Notes: generated by a model from the letters alone, not told the origin. DNA of 37,326 nt from an uncultured bacterium (GCA_934636825.1 CAKUBG010000025.1:1-37326), one strand, 5' to 3'; numbered from the stretch's first letter, positions 23,567 to 32,916 are shown. Made by a program: numbers and translations.

Positions 23567-24949
23567 ATGACCGAGAAACGGAGCCTAATCTTAAAAGTGA
23601 ATCCTCACCGAACCGACTCTGCCCCACCCCAAACCGCTGCTCCTTCTCCTACACCTCTACAAGCGAGTGACACGGCGCCCGCAGAGACGATCATTGCCTC
23701 AACAAGCAAGGTTTCTACGTCTGCTGCATTTAATTCAATGCCGCTAAGTGAGCAAACCGGGCGCCGCTTAGTAAGCAGCATTAAGGGATTGGGTACTGTT
23801 ATGCTGGTGCTCAGCCTAATTATCGCTTGCTTCCACCCTTGGACAAAACAAGCTATCGAAGAGACTTTAAGTATCACTCCTCTACTTTTGCTGGTACTAA
23901 TCTTTGTTTATGTAGTAAATCCAATAGTCGAATTTCTGATGGTACAAATCAGAAAAATACCGGGCGCTCAATATTTTTCTTACACAAAATCATTAATCGT
24001 AACCTATGTTTTGCTGCTAGTACTAGTTTTGGGGTTATTCGCTTTTACTGCGCCTCAGCTATTTGGGGAAATAAAAAATTTAGCGGAAAATTTTCCTACT
24101 ATCACCCAAAAAGCGGTAGCAATTCTAACACATTTCCGCCAGTCACATCTGGGAGTTTTGCCTAGCAGCGTCCAAAACAATATTACCGACTTAATGAATC
24201 AAGCCGGCAGTTTAGCCGGTCAGTTGATCAATAGCGGATTACAATATGCTGGCGCTTTCTCTTCAGCCGTCATTTGGGTAGCTACCGCTATAGTCATGGT
24301 TCCCTTCATTTCCTTTTATATGCTCAGTGACGGTCAAGGACTAGTTGATTTTTGGATCAACTTGTTGCCAATTCGCAAGCGTAAACCGGCCAAAGATATC
24401 TTATTGCAATTGCATAGTGCTATGCAAAGCTTTATAAAAGGCCAGGTATTGCTTTGCTGCGCAGTCGGCGGTCTAACTACGTTGCTTATGGCTTTAGTTA
24501 TGCCTAAATATTGCATAGCTTTAGGAATTATTGCTGGTATTACTGAAGCTATACCGATTGTTGGCCCTATATTAGGAGCTATACCAGCTGTATTTTTAGC
24601 TTTAGCCTTGCCTGAAACCGGTGGTATTACTTTAGCGCTGATTGTAATAGCCGTATACACTCTGATTCAACAAGCCGAAAATAATTTCTTAGTACCCAAA
24701 ATAATGGGAGACAGCCTTGGCTTACACCCGCTCAGTTTAATGATTGGCATGATGGTTTTTGCCAATGTATTCGGCTTTTGGGGAGTAGTCTTAGCTTCTC
24801 CCATTGTAGCCGCCGTAAGAATACTGGTTATCCACTATTGCAATCCAGAATTGGAAGCTCAACTTTTAAAGCAATTGCAACAAGCTGAACAAAAGCCGCA
24901 AGTTTCTACAAATTCAAAAGAAATCGCTGACAGTAAGCCTCAAAATTAG
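23567..24949 (+). CDS. AI-2E family membrane transporter
   Basis: A 460-residue protein. The first 75 residues are Pro/Ala/Thr-rich and probably cytosolic. Membrane segments follow at about 80-96, 104-120, 142-165, then a soluble stretch, and more at about 220-250, 295-330, 325-360 and 385-420. The C-terminal pattern (Gly-Ile-Thr-Glu-Ala-Ile-Pro-x-Val-Gly-Pro, Gln-x-x-Glu-Asn-Asn-Phe-Leu-Val-Pro-Lys-Ile-Met-Gly) is diagnostic for the AI-2E/YdiK-PerM family (PF01594). Members have been linked to autoinducer-2 export or Na+/H+ exchange, so substrate is uncertain. The ATG begins 1 base after speA, indicating one transcript; agmatine or polyamine export would be speculation. Confidence 0.9.
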   Translation: MTEKRSLILKVNPHRTDSAPPQTAAPSPTPLQASDTAPAETIIASTSKVSTSAAFNSMPLSEQTGRRLVSSIKGLGTVMLVLSLIIACFHPWTKQAIEETLSITPLLLLVLIFVYVVNPIVEFLMVQIRKIPGAQYFSYTKSLIVTYVLLLVLVLGLFAFTAPQLFGEIKNLAENFPTITQKAVAILTHFRQSHLGVLPSSVQNNITDLMNQAGSLAGQLINSGLQYAGAFSSAVIWVATAIVMVPFISFYMLSDGQGLVDFWINLLPIRKRKPAKDILLQLHSAMQSFIKGQVLLCCAVGGLTTLLMALVMPKYCIALGIIAGITEAIPIVGPILGAIPAVFLALALPETGGITLALIVIAVYTLIQQAENNFLVPKIMGDSLGLHPLSLMIGMMVFANVFGFWGVVLASPIVAAVRILVIHYCNPELEAQLLKQLQQAEQKPQVSTNSKEIADSKPQN

Positions 24950-24964
24950 GCGCAGGTAAAAAGC

Positions 24965-24993
24965 TTGAAAAGAGCGAAAATGCGAAAAATAGT
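24965..24993 (+). promoter_or_regulatory. Promoter candidate for the TPR gene
   Basis: TTGAAA (24965-24970) and AATAGT (24988-24993) are 17 bases apart. This would start transcription about 30 bases before the TPR start codon. Confidence 0.45.
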
Positions 24994-25031
24994 CTTTTTA
25001 TCGCTTATTTTACTATCAGTTGAAAGGTTTT

Positions 25032-26759
25032 TTGGCTATCGTGAATTTTTCTAAGTTTTTGCTTTTATGCGCTCTCACTGCCGGCCTGTCCGTTGCCGGG
25101 CTTTCTCCTGCTCAAGCTGATGACAAACTCGTCGGCGAGGCTTTAAAGTATTTCAACACCAAAAATTACACCAAAGCCAACACCCTGATAGATCAGCACT
25201 TGGCTAAAAATCCCAAAGACGCCAACGCTCAATACGCCAAGGCTATGATCTTGTATCGCATGGGCCATTATATAAAAGCTCTGCAGCGCTTGGAAATAGT
25301 GTTGAAGCTTTCTCCTAAGAACCACAATGCAGCCACAGCTTATGCTCGCATCAATCAACAAGCTGTCTACCACCTCAATCAAGGCAAAAATGAAGACGCT
25401 ATCGCTTTGGCCAACCATAGCGTTGATATTATGCCCAAGTGGAACACCATGGAATTCCGTGTTGCTCAAGCCGGTTGCTACTTTGCTAAGGGTACAGCTT
25501 ACTTTGAGCGTTGGTGTTTGAGTAACGATCCCGAAGACTCCCGCATAGCTATGGAAAGTTGGGAAAAAACTCGCGATCTCGATCCTACTTCTGCTACCCA
25601 ACAATTGGTTAACGGTATCAATTCTTTTGTCAGCGGCAACTACTCCTTAGCCAAAAAGTACTTTGACGAAGGCTTGACCGTTCGTAAAGATAACAAATAT
25701 TTACAATTGTGGGATGCTTTTGCCAACGCCTCCGTAGGCGAAACAAACCGCGCTATAGGTCAGCTCAACGATTTGGCCTCCCTTTTCAGACGCAATCCCG
25801 TTTTGCACCTTTATAAAGGTGATATTGCTAAGCAAACCGGCGATTTTGCTACTTCTCGCCAAGAATATACCGCCGCCAAAGATTTGCGCCCTACCGACCA
25901 TCGTATCCCTGTCGCCTTGCGTGTTCTCTATTTATGTGCCAACCAAGTCGATGAGGGCTTAACTGCCTACGATGAACAAATAAGCCAAAATCCCGGTGAT
26001 TTTAATGTCTACTATCAGAAAGCTTGCCTTCTCAAAGAAGCAGGCCGCCTCGATGAAGCTCTCGGCGCCTACAATGCTATAGCTTCTTCGGCTGCTTTCA
26101 CTCCCATCCAGACAGCTTCCGCAAAAGTAGGTATGGCTCTCATTCACTTCGAGCGCGGTGATAATAAAAAGGCTATGGCTTGCGTATCCCCCGAAGATTT
26201 ACAAACTTTGAGAGGTTCCAACAGCCCCATGAGCTTGCTTTACACAGCCTACGCCGAGAGTCAAAGTGCCTTGCGCGAAAAGGCCTGTCGTGAAGCATTG
26301 CTCTATTCCGGTCCAGATGCTATGTTTGTACAGCGCTGCGCTTTCAATTCTTTAGCCGAAATAGAAGCTTCCCGCAAACAATATGCCAAAGCCATGGAAT
26401 GCTTATATCAAGCTTGGCGACGTACCGCTTCTATTTCCTCTCAATGCACTGCCATGCGCGATCAGTTCGAGAGCTATAAAGCTGATACTCGCAAGCAACT
26501 TCAGTCGGAGATGCGCAAATTAGAGAAGGGCAAACGTCCTGATAAAGAAGAAGCCTTACAACAAGTAAATGCCAATTTGGAAGCTTTAAACAATTTAGAC
26601 ATGGGCGAAGCAGGCACTATGCTCTTCCAAATTCAGGGTTCTTCTACCGATTCCAATGCTACTTTGCTTCCTAAGTCGCTGACAGGCAACATGGGAGCAA
26701 TTACTTCCGACAGCATAAAATCTTCTTCATGGGTAAACATCACTCCCGATTGGCAATAA
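25032..26759 (+). CDS. Exported TPR-repeat protein
   Basis: A protein of 575 residues with a Sec signal peptide (Phe-Leu-Leu-Leu-Cys-Ala-Leu core, Ala-Gln-Ala before Asp30). The start is uncertain: TTG 25020 has no Shine-Dalgarno, TTG 25032 has AAAGG 4 bases upstream, and GTG 25041 has it 13 bases upstream. I chose 25032. Degenerate 34-residue tetratricopeptide repeats run from about residue 35 to 400 (Ala-Lys-Ala-x-x-Leu-Tyr, Ala-x-x-Tyr-Asn patterns). A charged helical region with many Lys/Glu follows (about 475-515). TPR proteins are scaffolds for protein complexes. The partner is unknown; an envelope or secretion role is inferred only from the signal peptide. Confidence 0.8.
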   Translation: MAIVNFSKFLLLCALTAGLSVAGLSPAQADDKLVGEALKYFNTKNYTKANTLIDQHLAKNPKDANAQYAKAMILYRMGHYIKALQRLEIVLKLSPKNHNAATAYARINQQAVYHLNQGKNEDAIALANHSVDIMPKWNTMEFRVAQAGCYFAKGTAYFERWCLSNDPEDSRIAMESWEKTRDLDPTSATQQLVNGINSFVSGNYSLAKKYFDEGLTVRKDNKYLQLWDAFANASVGETNRAIGQLNDLASLFRRNPVLHLYKGDIAKQTGDFATSRQEYTAAKDLRPTDHRIPVALRVLYLCANQVDEGLTAYDEQISQNPGDFNVYYQKACLLKEAGRLDEALGAYNAIASSAAFTPIQTASAKVGMALIHFERGDNKKAMACVSPEDLQTLRGSNSPMSLLYTAYAESQSALREKACREALLYSGPDAMFVQRCAFNSLAEIEASRKQYAKAMECLYQAWRRTASISSQCTAMRDQFESYKADTRKQLQSEMRKLEKGKRPDKEEALQQVNANLEALNNLDMGEAGTMLFQIQGSSTDSNATLLPKSLTGNMGAITSDSIKSSSWVNITPDWQ

Positions 26760-26801
26760 ATTCCAATTGGACTGATTTGTCACCAATAAAATAAAGGGCA
26801 T

Positions 26802-26836
26802 AAAAGGCCACCCCGTTTTCTTTCGGGTGGCCTTTT
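26802..26836 (+). terminator. Intrinsic terminator of the TPR gene
   Basis: AAAAGGCCACCC (26802-26813) pairs with GGGTGGCCTTTT (26825-26836), a perfect 12-base stem with the T-run as the 3' arm. Confidence 0.85.
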
Positions 26837-26967
26837 TGCTTGGCAAAAATGGCTAACTGTCTTCAAAGGTGCTACCTACGCTATTAACGAAGTTTCGCAG
26901 ACGTCGGAATTTGAAAATTTTGTTCTAATTTTTGCGCTACAGATTTACACAATACGGAGAAAGAAAA

Positions 26968-28875
26968 TTGCCTGAAATTCCTGCTTCCTTACAACAAATA
27001 ATTAAAATATGTGAAAAGATATCCGTCGGTGAGGCCAAACCGGACGCTTTAAATGAATTATTTGTCAAAGCCAGACAGGTGATTGCTTTTGAACGTACCG
27101 GCCTGGAACGTTTTACTTGGGATGCCATTTGGACTGACAAATTTAAAAATCTAGTAAAAAAGCTGCAGTCGGAATTGGAAGCGCACGAAAAGGCTTTACA
27201 AGACTTAGAAAATTCCTTAAACGACACAGAAACTTTTGCCCTTGAAAAAGCAGGGCGCGATTTAAAATATAGCGCCGAAGCTGTAGCCGCTCTGTGGGAT
27301 GAACTTAATGCCGAAACCGGAGAGCAAATGGTTATGTCTCCCTATCCAGTTTACGACCATTTGCTTAAAGTTGGTCAAAATATTTTACAAGGTCACATCG
27401 ATCCTTCCGTATTGGCGGCTTTCTTCACTCCGGCTGCCGATTTTACTTTCCGCCTTCGCGCAGCGGTCAAGCGCTTTGTCATTTTTTACGGTGAGTCTTC
27501 CCTGTCTAAATGCGCTCAAAAAGTTATGACCAACATCGAAGCCGGTATGGGCGCTTTAGACAAATTTTTGCAAAGTGGTGAAACTAAAGCTTTAGATGAC
27601 GCCTTGCATCTTTTAGTAACTACTACCGTAACTATGTATACGGTTATGAATGATATGGGCCAATGGACCGCTGCCGAGAGAAAATATGCCCGCCATCCTT
27701 TGGTAGAAGAGCTCTATCGTGCCAGAGAAGCAAAATTACAAGGAGAAGATCTCTCTTTCCTTTGGCAAGCCGTTAGACATGCCTTGAAATTAGAGCTTAC
27801 TCAAGTACAAACTTTACTCAACCATCCCTTGGCTTCCCTTTGCGACGTTCATAGCCAAGCCCTTAAAGCTGGCATGGCCCGCGTTATGTATATAGTTCAA
27901 GAGGGCGAAAAAAAGAGCTTAGATGAATTAAATTTACCAGAATTTGATATTATGTTGCTCAATTTGGATCGTTTAATTCACAACGATTTGACCCATATAA
28001 ATATCGAATGTCGCTTAGTATCAGGAGCTCCCAATTTTGAAGAATTGCTAGTAACAGTCGGTTTAGCCATGGATGGCAAGATCGAGCCTGAAGCTTTCAA
28101 AATTATTCTCCAAGATACTTTAGAAAAGATTGAAGAAACCCAAAATAATCTTGATGGTGCTCTTGAGCAACTTAGCGCCGAAGATTTGGAGCTTTTAGCC
28201 CACTGTTTAGATTGCCAGGCTCTAGGCTGCCGTGAACTGGCTTCCTGGTGTGAAACTGGCGATAAACAATTGCTCAAAAATGGCTGGCGGCGCATTAGTG
28301 CCAGTTTGCCCTCCACCAAACGAATTTGCGCCCAAATGAAAAAAAGCTTAGGATTGGGCGAAGAATCTTCTAAAAAGCTCACTTGTATGCGCTGTGGCCA
28401 ACAAAATCCGGCCTCAGCTCGCTACTGTTCTAAGTGTTCTGCTGTACTTATGCAATTAGTACAAGCACCGCCAGTAGAATATACCGATTTAGAGACTGGT
28501 CTAAGCGATAACGACTTTGATTCTCCTCTGCCTGGCAATATTTTAAAACTGGAACAATTAGTGCGCTCGGTGGAAAATGGTCAAGCTTATACCCAAGAAG
28601 CTGCCGAAGTGCTAGACAAATTACTAAGCAGCGCTTATGCCTATCGCAAGCTATACCTTAACAGAGTGCGTCCCGCCTTAGAAAGAGAGCAAGCCGATCC
28701 TTCTATAGCCGAGCGTTTTGAAATTGGCATGAGTTCTTATATCGAAGGCCTGGAAATTTGTCGCAATTTTGTAGAGGATCCACAAATCGACTACTTATAC
28801 AACGGCCTCGATCAAGCTTCAGCGGCAGCTTTGGAATTAAACGAATTACAAACGGAGCTGACTGATTATTTCTAG
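26968..28875 (+). CDS. Large helical protein with a zinc ribbon, function unknown
   Basis: I do not recognise this gene. From TTG 26968 it encodes 635 residues; GGAGA lies 7 bases upstream, whereas the longer TTG 26932 has no Shine-Dalgarno. The sequence is largely alpha-helical and acidic, without signal peptide or membrane segment, so it is probably cytosolic. A four-Cys zinc ribbon (Cys473-x2-Cys476 and Cys487-x2-Cys490) lies near residue 480, in a Met-Arg-Cys-Gly-Gln-Gln-Asn context like zinc-ribbon domains of other families. It is followed by about 140 helical residues (from 500) that end in Leu/Glu-rich sequence. The N-terminal 470 residues show three helical blocks of similar length. 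It may bind nucleic acid or proteins, but nothing shows which. Confidence 0.6.
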   Translation: MPEIPASLQQIIKICEKISVGEAKPDALNELFVKARQVIAFERTGLERFTWDAIWTDKFKNLVKKLQSELEAHEKALQDLENSLNDTETFALEKAGRDLKYSAEAVAALWDELNAETGEQMVMSPYPVYDHLLKVGQNILQGHIDPSVLAAFFTPAADFTFRLRAAVKRFVIFYGESSLSKCAQKVMTNIEAGMGALDKFLQSGETKALDDALHLLVTTTVTMYTVMNDMGQWTAAERKYARHPLVEELYRAREAKLQGEDLSFLWQAVRHALKLELTQVQTLLNHPLASLCDVHSQALKAGMARVMYIVQEGEKKSLDELNLPEFDIMLLNLDRLIHNDLTHINIECRLVSGAPNFEELLVTVGLAMDGKIEPEAFKIILQDTLEKIEETQNNLDGALEQLSAEDLELLAHCLDCQALGCRELASWCETGDKQLLKNGWRRISASLPSTKRICAQMKKSLGLGEESSKKLTCMRCGQQNPASARYCSKCSAVLMQLVQAPPVEYTDLETGLSDNDFDSPLPGNILKLEQLVRSVENGQAYTQEAAEVLDKLLSSAYAYRKLYLNRVRPALEREQADPSIAERFEIGMSSYIEGLEICRNFVEDPQIDYLYNGLDQASAAALELNELQTELTDYF

Positions 28876-28904
28876 TCCATTGCTTAAACTTAATGCATAA
28901 AAAC

Positions 28905-28936
28905 AGCCTCGCCCAATGGTAAAAGCTGGCGAGGCT
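28905..28936 (+). terminator. Terminator of the zinc-ribbon gene
   Basis: AGCCTCGCC (28905-28913) pairs with GGCGAGGCT (28928-28936), then TTTCG. Confidence 0.75.
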
Positions 28937-28985
28937 TTCGCGTGCCTTCAATTCCAATATAATGCAAACTAACTGCTAATACTTC

Positions 28986-28997
28986 TATGCTAGAATA
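28986..28997 (+). promoter_or_regulatory. Extended -10 before the M50 gene
   Basis: TATGCTAGAATA is identical to the extended -10 at 1398-1409 upstream of rpmB. No good -35 is seen, which extended -10 promoters can tolerate. Transcription would begin about 65 bases before the ATG. Confidence 0.5.
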
Positions 28998-29066
28998 ATC
29001 ATAGGCCTTGGGCCGCTTTTTCATTTCGCTTAGCTTCAGCCAAAAAGAACAGGAAACACTAAACTT

Positions 29067-30116
29067 ATGCGTTGGTCATTTAAATTAGCAAAACTGTGGG
29101 GGATTGATATCTATGTTCATTATACCTTCATGCTGTTGCTAATTTGGATATTTCTCTCACGCGGCGCCAAAAATGATTGGGCCACTAGCTTAATCAGCGT
29201 ATTTTTCACTTTAATCGTTTTCAGTATCGTAACCTTACATGAGTACGGTCATGCGTTGACAGCTAGACATTTTGGTATTTCTACACGCGACATAACTTTG
29301 TGGCCTTTTGGCGGTGTAGCCACTTTGCAAGGTCTGCCTAAAACTCCCCGCCAAGAAATTTTGGTGGCTTTAGCAGGCCCAGCAGTCAACTTTGTTTTAG
29401 CTCTAGCAACTTATCTTTTTACCGATTTTCTCTTTATTCCCCATTTAGCATCCCATTTTATTCCTATAGTACAAGTATATGCTGTAGAAACGCTCTATTG
29501 GTTTATGTGGAGCAACATTGTTTTGATGGCTTTTAACTTAATTCCAGCTTTTCCCATGGACGGAGGCCGTGTACTTCGCGGTTTTTTATCCAGAAAGTAC
29601 GATTTCCTGACTGCTACAGATAAAGCGGTTAGCATAGGCAGAGCTTGTGCCATAGTTATGGGCATCTACGGCGCCGGTTATGATCATATGTTGATTGTAA
29701 TTGCCATTTTTATCTGGTGGAGCGGCACTCAAGAACTCAATCAAGCCATTATGCTGGAACGAATGCGCCGAGTAAAAGAAGGTACAGCCAGTATCGCCGA
29801 TCTTTTCGGTTTAGGCTTAGGCACTATGGGGAATGTCATGAGCCATATTCTTGGTATGAGCGGCCTCAATCCCAACAATCCAATCAATTTTAGCACTACC
29901 GAAAATTCACCATATAATGCTGAGCGCACTTCCAATGAAGCTCCCGAATACATCATTACTGAAGGTTCAGTGCGCCATAGCCAACGTCCCAATTTTCCCG
30001 GTGAAGGAAAAATTATCGACGCAGAATTCGTTTCCGATGGAGACGACGATTCTTCCTCGGAACCCAAAACAGCCTCTGCCGATAATGACGGCCTTAAAAT
30101 TGTCGATATAAAGTAG
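29067..30116 (+). CDS. M50 site-2 protease family zinc metalloprotease
   Basis: A 349-residue intramembrane protease. The zinc site is His58-Glu-Tyr-Gly-His62 at the end of the second membrane helix, with Asp165 in Asn-Leu-Ile-Pro-Ala-Phe-Pro-Met-Asp-Gly-Gly-Arg as the third ligand. Six hydrophobic segments lie between residues 15 and 235. The C-terminal 90 residues are hydrophilic and disordered, without the CBS pair or PDZ domain found in other subgroups. Such enzymes cleave membrane-bound regulators, for example anti-sigma factors, but no substrate gene is adjacent. AGGAA lies 10 bases before the ATG. nth follows after 19 bases, in the same operon. Confidence 0.92.
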   Translation: MRWSFKLAKLWGIDIYVHYTFMLLLIWIFLSRGAKNDWATSLISVFFTLIVFSIVTLHEYGHALTARHFGISTRDITLWPFGGVATLQGLPKTPRQEILVALAGPAVNFVLALATYLFTDFLFIPHLASHFIPIVQVYAVETLYWFMWSNIVLMAFNLIPAFPMDGGRVLRGFLSRKYDFLTATDKAVSIGRACAIVMGIYGAGYDHMLIVIAIFIWWSGTQELNQAIMLERMRRVKEGTASIADLFGLGLGTMGNVMSHILGMSGLNPNNPINFSTTENSPYNAERTSNEAPEYIITEGSVRHSQRPNFPGEGKIIDAEFVSDGDDDSSSEPKTASADNDGLKIVDIK

Positions 30117-30135
30117 ATGTGAAGAAAGGGACTAT

Positions 30136-30756
30136 ATGTTGACTGTTGCCCAAAGAATAGCTTTCGTCAGCGCCAAACTCGATGAATTATTTCCCAACTC
30201 CAAACCAAGTCTAAATTTTTACAGTCCCTTTACATTGTTGGTAGCAGTTATGTTTTCTGCTCAGTGCACGGATGAAAGAGTAAATAAAGCTACAGCTAAC
30301 TTATTTGCCGCAGCCGATACGCCGGAAAAGATGGATAAGCTCAGCCAAGAAGAGATTTATCAATATATTTACGGCTTGGGTTTAGCTAAAAACAAAGCTA
30401 AATATTTAAAGACTATGTGCCATCAACTTCTGGAGAATTTTTCCGGCCAAGTTCCACAAGATTTTAAAAGTTTGGAAAGCCTCTCCGGCGTAGGCCACAA
30501 AACGGCTTCAGTAGTCAGGTTGCAAGCTTTTAATTTACCAGCTTTTCCTGTGGATACGCATATTTTTCGCTTAGCCAGGCGCTGGGGACTTTCTCAGGGC
30601 CAAACTCCCAAGCAAGTTGAAACCGATCTTAAACAATTATTTCCACCCGAAGAATGGGGAAAACGTCATCTTCAGTTTATCGATTGCGGCCGAACTTATT
30701 GCAAAGCCTTAGGCCACAACAGCAGCGAGTGCCCATTTTGCTCAAAACTTAGCTAA
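30136..30756 (+). CDS. nth: Endonuclease III, base excision repair
   Basis: A bifunctional DNA glycosylase and AP lyase that removes oxidised pyrimidines. The 206-residue protein keeps the helix-hairpin-helix (Leu-Ser-Gly-Val-Gly-His-Lys122) and the catalytic Lys122 and Asp140 (Phe-Pro-Val-Asp-Thr-His-Ile). The usual C-x6-C-x2-C-x5-C iron-sulfur motif is changed: the Cys residues are 184, 189, 199 and 202 (C-x4-C-x9-C-x2-C), with the protein ending 4 residues after the last. Clusters with similar spacing occur in some related Nth proteins, as I recall from chlamydial sequences. AAGGGA precedes the ATG. It is followed by amidase and MBL genes on the same strand. Confidence 0.92.
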   Translation: MLTVAQRIAFVSAKLDELFPNSKPSLNFYSPFTLLVAVMFSAQCTDERVNKATANLFAAADTPEKMDKLSQEEIYQYIYGLGLAKNKAKYLKTMCHQLLENFSGQVPQDFKSLESLSGVGHKTASVVRLQAFNLPAFPVDTHIFRLARRWGLSQGQTPKQVETDLKQLFPPEEWGKRHLQFIDCGRTYCKALGHNSSECPFCSKLS

Positions 30757-30825
30757 ATTGTCACTACCGCTCCCTAATTATTTTCTAGGCAGGAAGAGCA
30801 AGTTCAATTCGGCAAATATCCACCT

Positions 30826-32202
30826 ATGAATATTTGCGATCTCAGAGCCACCGAGTTGGCCCAACTTATTAAAGAAAAGAAATTATCCCCTGTAGAAGTC
30901 ACCAAGGCTTACCTTGAGCGCATAGACAAATTAAATTCTAAAGTAAATGCCTTCATTACTTTAGATGCCGAAGGAGCTTTAGAGCAAGCCCGTCGCGCCG
31001 AAAAAGAAGAAGCTAAGGGCCCTTTACATGGCGTTCCTGTAGCCATAAAAGATCTTTCTTACACAAAAGGAATGCGCACAACTTGCGGCTCCCTCACTTT
31101 GAAAGATAATATCCCTGACTTCGACTCTATTTCCGTTACTCGTATACGCCAAGCTGGAGCTATTATTTTAGGCAAAACCAACACTCCAGAATTTGGTTAT
31201 AAGGGAATAACTAATAATAGAGTGTTTGGTCCAACTCTCAATCCTTGGAACTTAGAGCGCCACGCCGGCGGCTCCAGCGGTGGGTCAGCCAGTGCCGTAG
31301 CAGCCAATTTGGTACCTATTGCCGAAGGTACTGATGGAGCCGGCTCTATCCGCATTCCGGCTTCTTTTTGTGGTGTAGTCGGTTTTAAACCAAGTTTTGC
31401 TATGGTTCCGCGCTATCCTATTCCCGATTTGTATTACACCTTAAGCCACACTGGCCCAATTGCTCGTCACGTAGATGAAGCGGCCCTTCTCTTTGAAGTT
31501 TTGGCCGGAGCCAGCTCTCACGACAACTTGAGCATGAGCCCTTACAATTGGCCTAAGTCAACTATGGACAAATTACATATAGCTTACAGTCCCAATTTAA
31601 ACTATGCGCCTGTAGAAGAAGAAGTAGCTAAAATCGTCAGCCAGGCGGCTCAAAAGTTCACAGAGCTCGGCTATACAATTAGCGAAGAGAATCCGCCTAT
31701 CGAAGAAGATCCCGAACCTTTGGAGCTGAATATTTGGAATACAGTATATGCTTCTCGTTATGCTCCCTTAAGTGAAGAGACCAAGGCTTTGCTCACTCCT
31801 GAAATGGTCGATATTATCGAAGAAGGCATGAAGCTCCCCGCTTACATGTATAGTAAAGACTCCATTAAGCGCACCAAGCTTTATTATACTATGGACAAAT
31901 TCTTTGAACGCTACGACTTAATGATTACCCCCACTATGCCAGTAGAAGCATTTGATAGCAAATTGGAGCGTCCTGAAAGCGTCAATGGTCGCAAGATCTC
32001 CACTCTGTTTGGCTGGACTCCTTTTACGTATCCATTTAACTTAACCGGTCAACCTGCCATTACCGTTCCTGCAGGCTTAAGTTCTGACGGCATGCCTATC
32101 GGCTTACAAATTGTTGGCCCTCGTGGCAGCGATCGTTTCGTATTGGAAGTAGCCAAGCGTTTCGAAGAACTGGCTCCCTTCCCAGAGTTGAAATTCACTT
32201 AG
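30826..32202 (+). CDS. Amidase-signature family hydrolase
   Basis: A 458-residue Ser-cisSer-Lys amidase. Lys75 (Val-Ala-Ile-Lys-Asp), the Gly-Gly-Ser-Ser-Gly-Gly-Ser block at 148-154 and Ser174 (Asp-Gly-Ala-Gly-Ser-Ile-Arg) form the active site. The family hydrolyses amide bonds and includes GatA and fatty-acid or aryl amidases. No gatB or gatC is nearby, and the C-terminal region (Leu-Phe-Gly-Trp-Thr-Pro-Phe-Thr-Tyr-Pro-Phe-Asn) is typical of stand-alone amidases. No clear Shine-Dalgarno precedes the ATG. Substrate cannot be told. No signal peptide, so it is cytosolic. The MBL gene follows after 21 bases. Confidence 0.88.
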   Translation: MNICDLRATELAQLIKEKKLSPVEVTKAYLERIDKLNSKVNAFITLDAEGALEQARRAEKEEAKGPLHGVPVAIKDLSYTKGMRTTCGSLTLKDNIPDFDSISVTRIRQAGAIILGKTNTPEFGYKGITNNRVFGPTLNPWNLERHAGGSSGGSASAVAANLVPIAEGTDGAGSIRIPASFCGVVGFKPSFAMVPRYPIPDLYYTLSHTGPIARHVDEAALLFEVLAGASSHDNLSMSPYNWPKSTMDKLHIAYSPNLNYAPVEEEVAKIVSQAAQKFTELGYTISEENPPIEEDPEPLELNIWNTVYASRYAPLSEETKALLTPEMVDIIEEGMKLPAYMYSKDSIKRTKLYYTMDKFFERYDLMITPTMPVEAFDSKLERPESVNGRKISTLFGWTPFTYPFNLTGQPAITVPAGLSSDGMPIGLQIVGPRGSDRFVLEVAKRFEELAPFPELKFT

Positions 32203-32223
32203 CTTAAGGAGCTTAAAAATATT

Positions 32224-32850
32224 ATGTCAGTAAACATTATCACCAAAACAGTGGGGGCCTTTGGCACCAATTGTTATTTGGTATATGATGATCATAAAGT
32301 CGGTGTCATTATTGATCCAGGCGACGACGCTCCTGAGCTCGAGCGCACTATCAAAGCTTACGGACTGGATATTAAAGCTATTTTGCTTACTCACGGCCAT
32401 TGCGATCACCTTATTGGAGCGGCCCAATTGGAAAAGGATTTGCATTTGCCTCTCTATGTACACAGTCAAGATGTAAAAGCTGTCAACAGATGTAAAAGTG
32501 ACGCTGTAGAACTGGGCTTAGTATGTCAAGAAATTCCCCAAATTACGGGAACTTTAGAAGACGGTCAAACTTTTAAGGCCGGAGAACTGGTATTTAATAT
32601 ACTTCACACTCCCGGTCACACTCCCGGTGGCCAGGTCTTAGTTTGTGACAAACACGCTTTTTGCGGTGATACTATTTTCCACGGCTCAATAGGACGCACA
32701 GACTTCCACGATGGAGATCATACTGCCTTAATAGATTCTATTAAAAACAAAGTTTACGCTTTGCCAGACAATACGATTCTCTATCCCGGTCACGGTTCTC
32801 AAAGCAGCGTCGGCTATGAGAAAAAACATAATCCTTTTGTTAGAGCTTAA
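32224..32850 (+). CDS. Metallo-beta-lactamase fold hydrolase (glyoxalase II-like)
   Basis: A 208-residue hydrolase of the YcbL/glyoxalase II-like type. The dinuclear metal motif is His57-x-His59-x-Asp61-His62, then His132, Asp149 and His190, all present. The pattern His-Thr-Pro-Gly-His-Thr-Pro-Gly-Gly and Gly-Asp-Thr-Ile-Phe-x-Gly-Ser-Ile-Gly-Arg matches this subgroup, which hydrolyses thioesters. The GGAG is 12 bases from the ATG. It is the last gene before a bidirectional terminator. Whether the substrate is a glutathione, bacillithiol or coenzyme A thioester is open. Confidence 0.93.
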   Translation: MSVNIITKTVGAFGTNCYLVYDDHKVGVIIDPGDDAPELERTIKAYGLDIKAILLTHGHCDHLIGAAQLEKDLHLPLYVHSQDVKAVNRCKSDAVELGLVCQEIPQITGTLEDGQTFKAGELVFNILHTPGHTPGGQVLVCDKHAFCGDTIFHGSIGRTDFHDGDHTALIDSIKNKVYALPDNTILYPGHGSQSSVGYEKKHNPFVRA

Positions 32851-32866
32851 TTTGCTCCCGAATTAA

Positions 32867-32916
32867 AGCTAAAAAAATAACGGTCGTTATAAAAAACAAC
32901 CGTTATTTTTTTAGCT
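32867..32916. terminator. Bidirectional terminator between MBL and GH13 genes
   Basis: A perfect 18-base stem, AGCTAAAAAAATAACGGT (32867-32884) with its complement at 32899-32916, and a 14-base loop. A/T runs give a poly-U tail in either direction, matching the convergent genes. Confidence 0.9.
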
